From: Spirulina subsalsa PCC 9445
GTDB taxonomy: Bacteria > Cyanobacteriota > Cyanobacteriia > Cyanobacteriales > Spirulinaceae
Length of the DNA: 64,000 nt
Assembly (NCBI RefSeq): GCF_000314005.1
Contig: NZ_JH980292.1
Coordinates: 1,622,094-1,686,093 of the forward strand
Reading direction: 5' to 3'
The notes beneath the pieces were generated by a model, which worked only from the letters and a program-made list of their open reading frames with translations, was not told the origin of the DNA and ran no database searches. The position numbers and the translations under genes are program-made. Positions 53,801 through 63,716 of the stretch are shown piece by piece. Positions within the stretch are counted from its first letter, which is position 1. Each line of letters starts with the position of its first letter.

Positions 53801-54187
53801 ATGACAGAAGATTTAAAAACTCAATTGCAAGGCATTGATGATCAACTCTCTAAACGGTTTATTGACCTTGATCCCGACGGCTATTTTATTATCTATATTG
53901 ACCCAGAAGCGGGTTTAATTTGTGCCGATCATTACACGAATACCATTAGTGACAAGGGGTTAGCACTTGACCCAGAAACAGGAGAACCTATTCCGGTGAA
54001 AGGGGGCATTAAACGGAGTCCAACCCGGACATTTAAAGGACGCACAGCCAAGGAATTAGGAATGGAAATCACTGAGAAAACTAACCCTTGCCCCTTGTCC
54101 CGTTTGGATCATGCGCTTTATTTAGGTCGAGAATTTGTGCGGGCGGAGTTGGCATTAATCCGGGGTGAAACTTACATCCAAGATTAG
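53801..54187 (+). CDS. DUF4346 domain protein
   Basis: 128 residues. DUF4346 text: FIDLDPDGYFIIYIDPEAGL, LICADHYTNTISDKGLALDP, GEPIPVKGGIKRSPTRTFKG and RTAKELGMEITEK. In many cyanobacteria this domain is encoded next to or fused with a dihydropteroate-synthase-like protein; here it is alone. Function unknown. A palindrome CTTAACAAGTTAAG (53758-53771) lies between it and the preceding gene. Confidence 0.82.
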   Translation: MTEDLKTQLQGIDDQLSKRFIDLDPDGYFIIYIDPEAGLICADHYTNTISDKGLALDPETGEPIPVKGGIKRSPTRTFKGRTAKELGMEITEKTNPCPLSRLDHALYLGREFVRAELALIRGETYIQD

Positions 54188-54222
54188 CAGGATTGATCCT
54201 TAAGAATTGAGACTTGAACTCC

Positions 54223-55317
54223 TTATTCTGGGAGTTGTCGCACTTGCTTTTGTAATGTGCGCGGGTCTAAGGCATCCCGGAGGCCATCCCCCAATAAATT
54301 AAAGGCTAAAACCGTTAAAACCACCAAAGCAGCAGGGGACCAAACTAACCAAGGTTGTAGAACTAAAATCGAGGCATTGGTAGCCACAGAAAGCAAATTT
54401 CCCCAGGAGGGATCCGGTTGTTGAATACCTAAACCAATCAAACTTAAGACCGACTCCGCCACAATAAAACCGGGTACGGCCAAAGTGGCTGAAATAATAA
54501 TATAAGTGGCGGTTTGGGGTAAGATATGGCGGACAATAATTAAGGGAGAACTTGCCCCAATCACCCGCGCTGCATCCACAAATTCCCGTTCTTTAATGGA
54601 GAGAACTTGACCGCGAACGACCCGCGCTAATCCTGACCAACTAACAAAAGAAGTAATGACAATAATTAATACAAAACGCTGGGCGCTACTCATGCTCATG
54701 GGTAAAATCGCCGCCAGTGCCACTAATAAGTAAATGGTGGGGATGGTCATTAAAACTTCTACCATCCGCATCAAAACACTGTCTACAATGCCACCAAAAT
54801 AGCCCGAAATACCCCCCACGAACATCCCAAGGGGGAAGGATATGGCAATGCCTAATAAACCGATACTGAGGCTAATTCTCCCACCAAAGATTAACCGACT
54901 AAATTGATCCCGGCCTTGTTCGTCAGTTCCCAAGAGATTAATAAATCCCTCGCCAACAGTGCCAAAGAGGTGGATGTCCAAGGGGATGAAATACAAAAAC
55001 TTGTAGGGAGTGCCACGGACAAAGAGGCGTAGGGGAGAGGGTTGGCTAAAATCTACCGTGAGGAGGCGATCGCCTGTTTCCAAATCCGTCGGCCCCTGGG
55101 TGGTGGGGTAAACGTGGGGGCCGATGAATGCGCCTGTGTCGGGATTGCGCCAAAAAATTTGGGTGGGAGGTAACAGAGAACCATCAACCTGAAAATGCTC
55201 AACAGGGTGATAGGGAGCGACAAAATCCGCCAAGATCACAATGGCATAGAAAATAATCAGGATTGTGCCGCCAAATCGCGCCAGAGAGTTCTTTTTAAGT
55301 TTCCGCCACCAGTCCAT
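54223..55317 (-). CDS. ABC transporter permease, DppC/OppC type
   Basis: 364 residues. An N-terminal helix (GGTILIIFYAIVILADFVAP), an unusually long first periplasmic loop (about 85 residues), then the permease core with GTDEQGRDQFSRLIFGGRIS and the EAA loop EREFVDAARVIGASSPLIIV. This is the second permease type of dipeptide/oligopeptide or nickel importers. No partner permease, ATPase or binding protein gene is adjacent, so the complex must be completed by genes elsewhere, as is common in cyanobacteria. Confidence 0.9.
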   Translation of the reverse strand: MDWWRKLKKNSLARFGGTILIIFYAIVILADFVAPYHPVEHFQVDGSLLPPTQIFWRNPDTGAFIGPHVYPTTQGPTDLETGDRLLTVDFSQPSPLRLFVRGTPYKFLYFIPLDIHLFGTVGEGFINLLGTDEQGRDQFSRLIFGGRISLSIGLLGIAISFPLGMFVGGISGYFGGIVDSVLMRMVEVLMTIPTIYLLVALAAILPMSMSSAQRFVLIIVITSFVSWSGLARVVRGQVLSIKEREFVDAARVIGASSPLIIVRHILPQTATYIIISATLAVPGFIVAESVLSLIGLGIQQPDPSWGNLLSVATNASILVLQPWLVWSPAALVVLTVLAFNLLGDGLRDALDPRTLQKQVRQLPE

Positions 55318-55440
55318 GAATTTTCTTAAATTATTGTAGGTTTGGGATTAATATATCGCATTTTTTTAAGGAATTATCGGTTGAGGCGGTGAAGAACAGG
55401 CTATGCTGAACATAAAGACTGAATCACTACAGATCCCCTT

Positions 55441-56679
55441 ATGAAAGTTGGACTCCAACCCCTCCTAAACGATAGCAACCTTGACGCGAATCAATCCAGT
55501 AGCCAGCGTCAACTGTCGGTTTCCGTGTCGGCGGTTTCCGATGAAGGCGATCGCGGACTTCCCCTCAATCTCTGTTTAGTGCTGGATCATAGTGGCTCTA
55601 TGAACGGTACACCGCTAAAAACCGTCAAAGAGGCCGCCTTGCAACTGGTGGATAAATTAACCCCTCGCGATCGCATCTCCGTTGTCGCCTTTGATCATCG
55701 CGCCAAGGTGATCATCCCCAATCAACCCGTCAATGATGTAGAAAGTGTTAAAAAACGGATTAGTAAATTAGAAGCTGATGGAGGAACCGCCATTGATGAA
55801 GGCCTAAAATTGGGCATTGAAGAAATTGCCAAAGGAAAACAAGACACATCGAGTCAAATTTTTCTCTTGACAGATGGAGAAAACGAACACGGAGACAATG
55901 GGCGCTGCTTAAAATTAGCAGGTTTAGCCTCCAGTTATAACATTACCTTGAATACCTTGGGATTTGGTTCTCATTGGAATCAGGACGTTTTAGAAAATAT
56001 CTCCGACACGGCCGGAGGAACTTTATCTTATATTGAATTTCCCGAACAGGCTGTTGATGAATTTGGACGACTATTTACCCGAGTGCAATCCGTCGGCTTA
56101 ACCAATGCTTATTTACTGTTAGAATTAGCCCCCAATGTGCGTTTAGCCGAACTCAAACCCTTAGCCCAAGTTGCCCCAGATACCATTGAATTACCTGTGC
56201 AGAAAGAGCAGGATTTATATATTGTCCGTTTGGGCGATTTAATGAAAGAAGAACGGGTTATTTTGGCCAATTTGTATTTAAATCAATTTCCGCCCGGTCA
56301 GCAATGGGTGGTAAGTACCCAAGTTCGCTATGATGATCCGGCCTTGGGACAGGGTAATTTATTGTCGGAAAAAGTGCCAGTTTATGCCAATGTGCAAGCG
56401 GTTTATCAACCTGCAAATAACGAGAAAGTCCAGAAAGAAATTCTGGCTTTAGCCAAGTACCGACAGACCCAAATTGCTGAGACAAAACTCCAGCAAGGGG
56501 ACAAAGTGGGGGCGGCCACCATGTTACAAACGGCGGCAAAAACAGCGTTGCAATTAGGGGATCAAAGTGCGGCGACAGTCTTACAAAAAAGTGCTACTCG
56601 GTTACAATCCGGTGAGGAGTTATCCGAGGCCGACCGGAAGAAAACCCGCATTGTCTCTAAGACTATTTTACAGGAATAA
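55441..56679 (+). CDS. von Willebrand factor A domain protein
   Basis: 412 residues. The vWA domain (about 40-225) has an intact MIDAS: CLVLDHSGSMNGTPL, TAIDEGLKLG and IFLLTDGENEHGD. No signal peptide or membrane helix, so cytoplasmic. A beta-sandwich-like middle region follows, and the C-terminus (about 325-412) is helical and alanine/glutamine-rich (AATMLQTAAKTALQLGDQSA). The family is common in cyanobacteria near vWA/FHA/kinase genes, but no such neighbour is present. Partner unknown. Confidence 0.88.
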   Translation: MKVGLQPLLNDSNLDANQSSSQRQLSVSVSAVSDEGDRGLPLNLCLVLDHSGSMNGTPLKTVKEAALQLVDKLTPRDRISVVAFDHRAKVIIPNQPVNDVESVKKRISKLEADGGTAIDEGLKLGIEEIAKGKQDTSSQIFLLTDGENEHGDNGRCLKLAGLASSYNITLNTLGFGSHWNQDVLENISDTAGGTLSYIEFPEQAVDEFGRLFTRVQSVGLTNAYLLLELAPNVRLAELKPLAQVAPDTIELPVQKEQDLYIVRLGDLMKEERVILANLYLNQFPPGQQWVVSTQVRYDDPALGQGNLLSEKVPVYANVQAVYQPANNEKVQKEILALAKYRQTQIAETKLQQGDKVGAATMLQTAAKTALQLGDQSAATVLQKSATRLQSGEELSEADRKKTRIVSKTILQE

Positions 56680-56711
56680 GGAAGCAGCACCCCCCCGCCT
56701 AGGGTCAATTA

Positions 56712-57179
56712 TCAGTTATCAATTCCAAAGTCCCCTACTTTCTCGAATACCAAGCGACGGGTATTTTGGGGCGTGGAATATAGAGTAATTGACCAATAAT
56801 TGGGGGGGAACTCTGACAAACGTTCGGCCCACTCAATGGCCGTAATCCCCGCTTCTACTTCGATACCATCCCAATAGGTTTCTAGGGCTAAAGATTCTAC
56901 ATCTTCGGGCTGTAAACGGTACAAATCAATATGATACAACGGTAAACGCCCCTCGACATACTCATTAATCAGGGTAAAAGTCGGGCTTAAAATGGGTTCT
57001 TTTATGCCCAAACCTTCCCCCAAGGCCTGAACAAATGTGGTTTTTCCGGCTCCTAAATCCCCCGATAACAGGAGAATCGTAGCGGGGGGGATGGTTTCCC
57101 CCAAACGACGGGCAAAAGCCTGTAATGCGGCTAAATTGCAGTCTGGTAGCTCAATTTTATTCTCCACCGTATCCCTCAC
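56712..57179 (-). CDS. tsaE: tRNA threonylcarbamoyladenosine biosynthesis ATPase TsaE
   Basis: 155 residues. Walker [19 protein letters not shown], then [19 protein letters not shown] and [14 protein letters not shown] define TsaE. It is the ATPase that supports TsaB-TsaD in making t6A37 on ANN-decoding tRNAs. The start overlaps the end of yvcK by 4 bp, so the two are translationally coupled. Confidence 0.94.
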   Translation of the reverse strand: MRDTVENKIELPDCNLAALQAFARRLGETIPPATILLLSGDLGAGKTTFVQALGEGLGIKEPILSPTFTLINEYVEGRLPLYHIDLYRLQPEDVESLALETYWDGIEVEAGITAIEWAERLSEFPPNYWSITLYSTPQNTRRLVFEKVGDFGIDN

Positions 57180-58594
57180 CCCTCTACAGTTAACGTATCA
57201 TCAGCAAATTTAATGCCGTGGGTGCGACCATACCAACGGATTAGAACCTTAGCTAATCGTTGATGATCATGGCGCACATAGCCTGTTTCTCCATCTTCAT
57301 CCATGATATTCGCGGCCACAATGCGCCGCCCTAAATGGCCGACTTCCTCCCGATCTAAGAATACCGGATGGGAATTTTCTTGAGCATAGCGGATCAGGGT
57401 GTGGGCGGAGGGGGTGCGACGGTGGACGATGACCGCATCAAATAACCGTTTGCCACAAACGCGGTCAATGGCGCGAATATGGTCGGCGACAGTATAACTA
57501 TCGGTTTCTCCCGGTTGGGTCATGATATTACAAACATAAATGCGAGGAACTTTGGTTTTAGCGATCGCCGCTCGAATTTCGGGAACCAGCAAATTGGGAA
57601 TTACACTGGTGTAGAGACTTCCGGGCCCCATAATAATAAAATCCGCCTCCTCAATCGCCCGAATGGCCGCAGGTAAGGCCGGGGGATGTTCTGGGGTACA
57701 GCCAATCTCTACAATTTTGCCCCCCGCTTGGGGAATTTTTGACTCCCCTTCCACCCAACGACCATCGGCCATTTTCGCCCAAAGTCGCACATCGGAAAGG
57801 GTCGCAGGCAAGACCCGGCCGCGCACCGCCAAGACTTTTGAACTGGCCGCGATCGCCTGTTCCAAATCCCCCGTAATCTCACTCATAGCCGTCAAGAACA
57901 AATTACCGAAACTATGACCCGATAATCCATCCCCCGCATTAAAGCGATATTGAAACAACTCCGTTAATAACTTTTCCTCATCCGCCAAGGCCGCCACACA
58001 ATTGCGAATATCCCCCGGCGGCAACACCCCAATTTCCCGCCGTAAACGTCCCGAAGACCCCCCATCATCAGCCACCGTTACAATGGCCGTAATATTGGCG
58101 CTATACTCCTTCAAACCCCGCAACAGGGTAGATAAACCCGTCCCCCCCCCAATGGCCACAATGCGCGGCCCTCGATTGAGACGACGACGAGTCATTAAAG
58201 CATCAATCAAGCGTTGTTCACTCCCCGGATTCAACACTTCCGTAATCGTGCCGAAACTGCGCGTTTGTCCCCACAACAGCAAAAAAACCCCCAACACCAC
58301 CGCCACCGGCCCAGAAATATAACTGGGCAAAATGCGGGCGATTAACTCCAAAATTTCCGAGAAAAACCACATCAGGCGGTAAATCGGCGTGAGTCCCACC
58401 CAAATAGCAATCCCCAAAACCGTCAGGACAAACCCGGTGACACTAATCAACAGCCAACGTTTAATGAGAATCCCAGGAGCCAGCCATTTAAACCAGTGGT
58501 TCATTTCCTTGGGAGTGCGCCGACTCACTGCCGCCAAATGGATTTTTTCCAGTCTGAGACTGCGTAATGCTTGTTCGATTAGACCAATGGACAT
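57176..58594 (-). CDS. YvcK/CofD-like family protein (gluconeogenesis factor type)
   Basis: 472 residues. The N-terminal 115 residues hold two membrane segments ([40 protein letters not shown]), a cyanobacterial addition. The YvcK domain follows: [49 protein letters not shown], and later [18 protein letters not shown] and [19 protein letters not shown]. In Bacillus YvcK binds UDP-GlcNAc and affects central carbon flow and cell shape. Membrane anchoring here suggests action at the envelope. Overlaps tsaE by 4 bp. Confidence 0.92.
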   Translation of the reverse strand: MSIGLIEQALRSLRLEKIHLAAVSRRTPKEMNHWFKWLAPGILIKRWLLISVTGFVLTVLGIAIWVGLTPIYRLMWFFSEILELIARILPSYISGPVAVVLGVFLLLWGQTRSFGTITEVLNPGSEQRLIDALMTRRRLNRGPRIVAIGGGTGLSTLLRGLKEYSANITAIVTVADDGGSSGRLRREIGVLPPGDIRNCVAALADEEKLLTELFQYRFNAGDGLSGHSFGNLFLTAMSEITGDLEQAIAASSKVLAVRGRVLPATLSDVRLWAKMADGRWVEGESKIPQAGGKIVEIGCTPEHPPALPAAIRAIEEADFIIMGPGSLYTSVIPNLLVPEIRAAIAKTKVPRIYVCNIMTQPGETDSYTVADHIRAIDRVCGKRLFDAVIVHRRTPSAHTLIRYAQENSHPVFLDREEVGHLGRRIVAANIMDEDGETGYVRHDHQRLAKVLIRWYGRTHGIKFADDTLTVEG

Positions 58595-58820
58595 AGTAAA
58601 TGATAACTAACGGAGTGTGTTCAGCAGAGTGACAGTGTACCGATCAGGGAGTTTTAGCGCCAATCTTGAGATAGAGTGCCAAACCTTTGACCCAGTTTAC
58701 ATAAATCCTCAAGATGTCCTAAAGGTAAATAGTTTGGGATACAGTCTTCGAGGCAGGTCATGCCGGATGGGAGTGTAAAGTTTTAAGTGCAATCTTAGGC
58801 AGGAATCGTTAAAAGAGCAA

Positions 58821-59351
58821 ATGGCATTGTCTACATCCCCTTCAGAACAAACAATTTTAGGCATTGACCCCGGTTTAGCCCAGTTAGGTTTTGGGTCGAT
58901 TCACTGTCGGAATGTTCCGCTCACTTCTGTTTCCGCCCAATCTGACCAGAAACCCGTACAATTATTAGATTTTGGAGTCATAGAAACGCCGAAAAAAACC
59001 CCCATCGGTCAACGTCTGGCCACCATCTACGATGATCTACACACCCTGTTAACGGAAATTCAACCGGATTTAGTGGCCATTGAAAAATTCTTTTTTTATC
59101 GCATGAGCAACACCATCCTCGTCGCCCAGGCCCGAGGGGTTGTATTATTGGTTCTCGCCCAACATGATGTTCCCTATGTGGAGTTTACCCCAGCCCAAGT
59201 CAAGCAAGCCCTCACGGGATATGGCAACGCGGACAAGCGGGAAGTACAGGCGGCCGTAGCGCGGGAGTTAGAGTTAGAACAGTATCCGAAACCTGATGAT
59301 GCGGCTGATGCTTTAGCGGTAGCGTTAACTGCTTGGTTTTCTGGCACTTAA
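58821..59351 (+). CDS. ruvC: Holliday junction resolvase RuvC
   Basis: 176 residues. RNase H-fold catalytic acids are present: [16 protein letters not shown] (first Asp), [15 protein letters not shown] (Glu), and [16 protein letters not shown] (last Asp pair). RuvC resolves Holliday junctions with RuvAB during recombination. Length is normal; there is a short extra loop near residues 30-42. It stands alone. Confidence 0.95.
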   Translation: MALSTSPSEQTILGIDPGLAQLGFGSIHCRNVPLTSVSAQSDQKPVQLLDFGVIETPKKTPIGQRLATIYDDLHTLLTEIQPDLVAIEKFFFYRMSNTILVAQARGVVLLVLAQHDVPYVEFTPAQVKQALTGYGNADKREVQAAVARELELEQYPKPDDAADALAVALTAWFSGT

Positions 59352-59418
59352 TGGGAGCTTGCTGAATGGGGGAATAGGCAATCTGGACCCATTAACTTTT
59401 GAGGGGTTCGGGGAGCTA

Positions 59419-59466
59419 TAAGTCCCGCGCTGTACCCGTAGGGTCAGCGTCGGGATGATGTCACGA
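59419..59466. repeat. hairpin-forming dispersed repeat (copy 2)
   Basis: CCCGCGCTG ... CAGCGTCGGGATGATGTCAC, paired arms with inner ACCC/GGGT. It is the counterpart of 4494-4552 with a compensatory base-pair change. It overlaps the stop codon of the DnaJ-like gene. Confidence 0.55.
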
Positions 59467-60162
59467 AAAACGGGACACAGAATATTGAGCGTCTTCGCGC
59501 AGTCGTCCCGCTCGACGGAATAGTTCTTTTCCGGTGGCTAAGTAATGGTCATCGTAGTTTAAGGTAAACCATTCTAATTCTTCTAAAGCGTCACTAATAT
59601 GATTGAGACAGTAGTATAAATTCGCCGCCACTCCGGCCACCTTAGCCGGATTAGGTTGAGAGGCAAATAAAGACTGGGCTTGATTTAAGTCCTGACGACA
59701 GTTGGAGAGATAATTTTGAAACAGACTCATTAATTCATCATCGAAGGGATCGGCGGCCAATTGGTCAATTTCGGCCTCTAGGGGGTTCAAAATCTGGCTA
59801 ATGAGTCGGTTAACGGGTTGATAGACTCCCTGAAACCAACGGACAAAATGCACATCGCGATCGCGTCCGGATTCTTGGGTGGTCTGATATTCCTCCTGGG
59901 ATGCTTGACTGCGCTTTTGTCGTCGATATTGACTCCCCATCCGTTGTTGCTCATAAACCTGTTGGTCATATACTGAGCGCTGTTGAGGATCCCCCAATAC
60001 TTCATAGGCCGCATTTAACTCGACAATCTTCTCATGATTCGCCTGTTCATGTTGACTATCGGGGTGATATTGTTTGACCAAACGGCGATACGCACGCTTA
60101 ATGTCCCCCTGGCTCGCGTGGGGAGGAAGACCAAGTACCTTATACGGATTAGACTCTGGCAT
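59461..60162 (-). CDS. DnaJ-domain protein
   Basis: 233 residues from ATG 60162 (a GTG two codons upstream is possible). J domain at 5-70: NPYKVLGLPPHASQGDIKRA, with the HPD motif in VKQYHPDSQHEQANHEKI, so it can stimulate an Hsp70. A basic/glutamine-rich linker leads to a helical C-terminal domain (VRWFQGVYQPVNRLISQILN; LASQPNPAKVAGVAANLYYC) without zinc fingers or the DnaJ substrate domain. This is a cyanobacterial short J-protein type. Client unknown. Confidence 0.9.
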   Translation of the reverse strand: MPESNPYKVLGLPPHASQGDIKRAYRRLVKQYHPDSQHEQANHEKIVELNAAYEVLGDPQQRSVYDQQVYEQQRMGSQYRRQKRSQASQEEYQTTQESGRDRDVHFVRWFQGVYQPVNRLISQILNPLEAEIDQLAADPFDDELMSLFQNYLSNCRQDLNQAQSLFASQPNPAKVAGVAANLYYCLNHISDALEELEWFTLNYDDHYLATGKELFRRAGRLREDAQYSVSRFS

Positions 60163-60288
60163 AACCACCTAATATCACAGGCTTGTATTTTGACACTCCC
60201 GACTCTTTTCTAGATAGGGATTCTTTCATTTTCAACGAGAAGACACCCCTATAATGGGCAGTGTCTTCTGCGTTTTTTATACCTCGAT

Positions 60289-61806
60289 ATGACTTCTCCC
60301 CCTGACCTAGAAATTGTCAATTTAACCAAACGCTTTGGCCCGTTGCTGGCTTTAGATCAAGTCTCTCTGCGGATTAAACCGGGGACGTTTCACGCCTTGC
60401 TTGGGGAGAATGGGGCGGGCAAGAGTACGCTGGTGAAGTGTGTTATGGGCTACTATCATCCTGACCGAGGGGATATTGTGATTAATGGCAAATCCCGCAC
60501 CATTCAGTCCCCCCGAGTTGCCCATCAGTATGGGGTGGGAATGGTCTATCAACATTTCACCTCGATTCCGGCTATGACGGTGGCGGAAAATTTGGTTCTA
60601 GCTCGCTATGGGGGGTCAACTTGGATTCATTGGCCTCGGGAGTATGAGGTGCTGGGGGCGTTTTTGGAGACTACGCCCTTTCGCGTGCCGTTAGATGTGC
60701 CTGTGAGCCAGTTGGCGGCGGGAGAGAAGCAAAAGTTAGAGATTCTCAAGCAACTGTATTTACAAAGCCGTTTGCTGATTTTAGATGAACCGACCTCGGT
60801 TTTGACTCCCCAAGAGGCGGATGAGGTGTTAGGGTTGCTCCATCAAGCGGTTGAACGGGGGGAGTTGAGTGTTCTACTGATTACTCATAAGTTCCGGGAG
60901 GTGATGGCGTTTGCTGAGGAGGTGACGGTGTTGCGCCGGGGAGCGGTGGCAGGTCAGGGGAAGGTGGCGGATTTGGGGATGGCGGATTTGGCGGCGATGA
61001 TGTTGGGGGAGGCGAAACCGCCTAAAACGTTAGATAAAACCCCTGGGGTGGAGGGGGAGACGATTTTAGAACTTCAAGACCTCCACGCTTTGAAGGATAA
61101 CGGGTTAGAGGCTGTGCGGGGGGTGAGTTTAAGGGTGGGACGGGGGGAAATTGTGGCGATCGCCGGAGTTTCGGGCAATGGACAAAAGGAACTGGTGGAA
61201 GTCTTGGCGGGTCAACGTTCTCCCACGAGGGGAGAGGTGAAAATTCAGGGCAAGGTCTACCATGCCACAAGGCGGGAAATGTTGAACTATGGGGTGGTGG
61301 CTTTGCCGGAAGAACCCCTGCGCAATGCCTGTGTTCCCCATCTCTCGGTGGCGGAAAATATGGCGCTGCGGACTTTTGACCGTCCGCCCCAAACTCGTTG
61401 GGGGGTGTGGTTAATCCTCAAAGCGATACGGGAGAGGGCAGAACGTTTGATCGAACGCTTTAGGGTCAAAACCCCTTCCCCAGAAACCCCCATTGAGCAG
61501 TTATCGGGGGGAAATATTCAACGGGCGGTTTTAGCGCGAGAATTATCCTCGCCTCAAATTCAACTGCTGATTGCGGCGAATCCCTGTTTTGGTTTAGATT
61601 TTGCTGCGGTAGACTATATTCACGAACAAATTGTAGCGGCACGAAATCGGGGGGTGGGAGTTCTGTTAGTGAGTGAAGATTTAGATGAGTTATTAAGCTT
61701 AGGCGATCGCATTTTGGTGATCAGTGAAGGCCGTTTAGTTTATGAAAGTCCCATTGCAGAGGCGGATCTTCTGCCTATCGGTCAAGCGATGGCCGGACAT
61801 CATTAG
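60289..61806 (+). CDS. tandem-domain ABC ATPase, nucleoside (BmpA/Nup) import type
   Basis: 505 residues with two ATPase halves. First half: Walker A LLGENGAGKSTLVKCVMG, degenerate signature LAAGEKQKLEIL, Walker B LLILDEPTSVLTPQE. Second half: Walker A replaced by AGVSGNGQKELVEVL, signature LSGGNIQRAVLARELS. This asymmetry is typical of RbsA/MglA and of the NupA-type ATPase that works with a BmpA lipoprotein and two permeases to import nucleosides. None of those partner genes is adjacent. Confidence 0.9.
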   Translation: MTSPPDLEIVNLTKRFGPLLALDQVSLRIKPGTFHALLGENGAGKSTLVKCVMGYYHPDRGDIVINGKSRTIQSPRVAHQYGVGMVYQHFTSIPAMTVAENLVLARYGGSTWIHWPREYEVLGAFLETTPFRVPLDVPVSQLAAGEKQKLEILKQLYLQSRLLILDEPTSVLTPQEADEVLGLLHQAVERGELSVLLITHKFREVMAFAEEVTVLRRGAVAGQGKVADLGMADLAAMMLGEAKPPKTLDKTPGVEGETILELQDLHALKDNGLEAVRGVSLRVGRGEIVAIAGVSGNGQKELVEVLAGQRSPTRGEVKIQGKVYHATRREMLNYGVVALPEEPLRNACVPHLSVAENMALRTFDRPPQTRWGVWLILKAIRERAERLIERFRVKTPSPETPIEQLSGGNIQRAVLARELSSPQIQLLIAANPCFGLDFAAVDYIHEQIVAARNRGVGVLLVSEDLDELLSLGDRILVISEGRLVYESPIAEADLLPIGQAMAGHH

Positions 61807-61859
61807 ACCTCGACACAACCACAATAATGAAGAAGTGATTTGATCCTGAGAAACTCCCT

Positions 61860-62534
61860 ATGGTTTTTATTCTCGCTCAACCCTATCCCTATCCGCTCCC
61901 GAAACCCGGTCAGTTTGCCTTAGTCATCATTGATATGCAACGAGATTTTCTAGAGAAAGGAGGTTTCGGAGAATCCCTAGGCAATGAAGTGAACACCCTA
62001 CGGCAAATTGTCCCCACGCTTCAGCGTCTGTTAGAGCAGTTTCGCCAAAAACAATGGCCGATTATTTATACTCTAGAATCCCATGCTCCCGACCTCTCGG
62101 ACTGTCCCCCTAGTAAGTTGATGCGGGGGGAAGGCCTGTTAAAGATTGGCGACGAGGGGCCAATGGGTCGGATTTTGATTAAGGGAGAACCGGGTAATGC
62201 TATTATCCCGGAATTGACCCCTGAACGGGGGGAATTCATCATCCCGAAACCCGGAAAAGGGGCGTTTTATAATACCCCTCTAGAGGAGATTTTACGCGCC
62301 CAAGGCATCACCCATTTAATTGTAACGGGGGTGACGACTGAGGTCTGTGTTCAAAGTACCATGCGGGAAGCCAATGATCGGGGCTATGAATGTTTGTTGG
62401 TGGAAGATGCCACGGCCAGTTACTTCCCGGAGTTTAAACAGGCGACTTTAGCCATGATTTCGGCGCAGGGGGGAATTGTGGGTTGGACAGCAACAGCCAA
62501 TCAAGTGTTAAATGCGTTAGACGGGATTCAGTGA
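61860..62534 (+). CDS. isochorismatase-family cysteine hydrolase
   Basis: 224 residues. Catalytic triad: Asp in [16 protein letters not shown], Lys in [19 protein letters not shown], Cys in [20 protein letters not shown]. The closest remembered group is biuret/ureidoacrylate-type amidohydrolases rather than nicotinamidase, because the metal-site histidines of the latter are missing. Substrate unknown. It follows the ABC ATPase by 53 bp and precedes the EI24-like gene by 4 bp, so the last two are likely cotranscribed. Confidence 0.87.
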   Translation: MVFILAQPYPYPLPKPGQFALVIIDMQRDFLEKGGFGESLGNEVNTLRQIVPTLQRLLEQFRQKQWPIIYTLESHAPDLSDCPPSKLMRGEGLLKIGDEGPMGRILIKGEPGNAIIPELTPERGEFIIPKPGKGAFYNTPLEEILRAQGITHLIVTGVTTEVCVQSTMREANDRGYECLLVEDATASYFPEFKQATLAMISAQGGIVGWTATANQVLNALDGIQ

Positions 62535-62538
62535 ATTT

Positions 62539-63330
62539 ATGGTGCGTGGACTGGTTTCTGGGGCAATTTATCCCTTCCGTGCGATCGCGGTTTTTTGGCA
62601 AACGCCCAAACTCCTGACGTTCCTCATCCTGCCCATTTTCGTGAACTTCATCATCGGGGTGGGGTTATATCTCAGTTTACTGTTGCCCGGTCTGCGGGGG
62701 GTAGAACAGTTGACCTTGCAAGTGACCCAATGGGTGAATAATGCGATCGCAACGTTACCCACTTGGTTAGGCTTTTTAGATAATCTTATCCTCGTCCTAG
62801 GCTATTTATTCCAAGGCCTGATATTAATCCTCTTACTCTTAATCACCGGGTTTTTATTGCTGCAATTTGGCAGCATTTTAGGTTCACCTTGGTATGGTTT
62901 ACTCTCAGAAAAACTCGAAGAACAGCGCCTAGGTCAAGCCACCACCATTGATATTGGCATCATCCGGGATATTTGGCGAGCCTTACTCTTTGAACTCAAA
63001 AAGCTGGTGTTTTGGTTAGGCCTAGCCATTCCCCTCCTGATTTTAGGTTTTATTCCGGGAGTCGGCCCCCTTTTTTTAACCCTTTGTTGGGTATCCCTCA
63101 CCGCCTTTATTGCTTGCCTAGACTTCCTCGACGGCCCCTCAGAACGTCGTCGCTTTCCCTTTCGGAAAAAAGTCCAAATTGTCTTAATGACCTTACCTGC
63201 CAGCGCGAGTTTTAGCCTCGTTTGTTGGTTTTTATGTAGTATTCCCTTGTTCAACTTACTGACCATTCCCCTCTGTGTCAGTGCGGGAACATTGTTCTGG
63301 TGTGATCGGGTGTATCCAAAAGTGCAATGA
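62539..63330 (+). CDS. EI24 / CysZ-like membrane protein
   Basis: 263 residues. Four or more long hydrophobic segments (LLTFLILPIFVNFIIGVGLY; NLILVLGYLFQGLILILLLL; LVFWLGLAIPLLILGFIPGV; LMTLPASASFSLVCWFLCSI). The start VSGAIYPFRAIAVFWQTPKL and the charged FLDGPSERRRFPFRKK loop match the EI24 domain family that includes the sulfate permease CysZ. Transport of sulfate is not established for cyanobacterial members. Starts 4 bp after the hydrolase gene. Confidence 0.85.
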   Translation: MVRGLVSGAIYPFRAIAVFWQTPKLLTFLILPIFVNFIIGVGLYLSLLLPGLRGVEQLTLQVTQWVNNAIATLPTWLGFLDNLILVLGYLFQGLILILLLLITGFLLLQFGSILGSPWYGLLSEKLEEQRLGQATTIDIGIIRDIWRALLFELKKLVFWLGLAIPLLILGFIPGVGPLFLTLCWVSLTAFIACLDFLDGPSERRRFPFRKKVQIVLMTLPASASFSLVCWFLCSIPLFNLLTIPLCVSAGTLFWCDRVYPKVQ

Positions 63331-63464
63331 ATAGGTTGGCTATATCTTACCGTAGCGCGTTCGCCGGAGCGATCGCACTTTAGGGATAGGGGAGGGACTG
63401 CCAACAGTGAAGGCTCTTTGCAGTAGAGTGGGGGTGAGCAAAAATTTCGACCGTTGAGGCTATC

Positions 63465-63716
63465 ATGATGAACATGACGCTGCACAAACTAACGTTTCAA
63501 GATTATCTAGATCATGATGACGGAACAGATGTACGCTATGAGTTAGTTGATGGTGAGCTAGTGGTCATGAGTCTTGGAAGCGGAAAACATGGGGCGATCG
63601 CTGAGTTTTTAACAAAAATGTTGCGGAATTCCCCTTCCTCGCTTGCTCGGGGTGGGATAGCAACCCAGCAATATACTGAGCGACAGCGAATCCATGCTAA
63701 GATAAATATATCTTGA
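63465..63716 (+). pseudogene. truncated Uma2 (DUF820) family gene
   Basis: 83 residues, only the N-terminal third of a Uma2 protein: [20 protein letters not shown] and [20 protein letters not shown], followed by FLTKMLRN. The conserved D-ExK core that should follow is missing; the frame ends at 63716 with unrelated text. It is a degraded relative of the two full copies at 12305-14050, though not a recent copy of them. Confidence 0.7.
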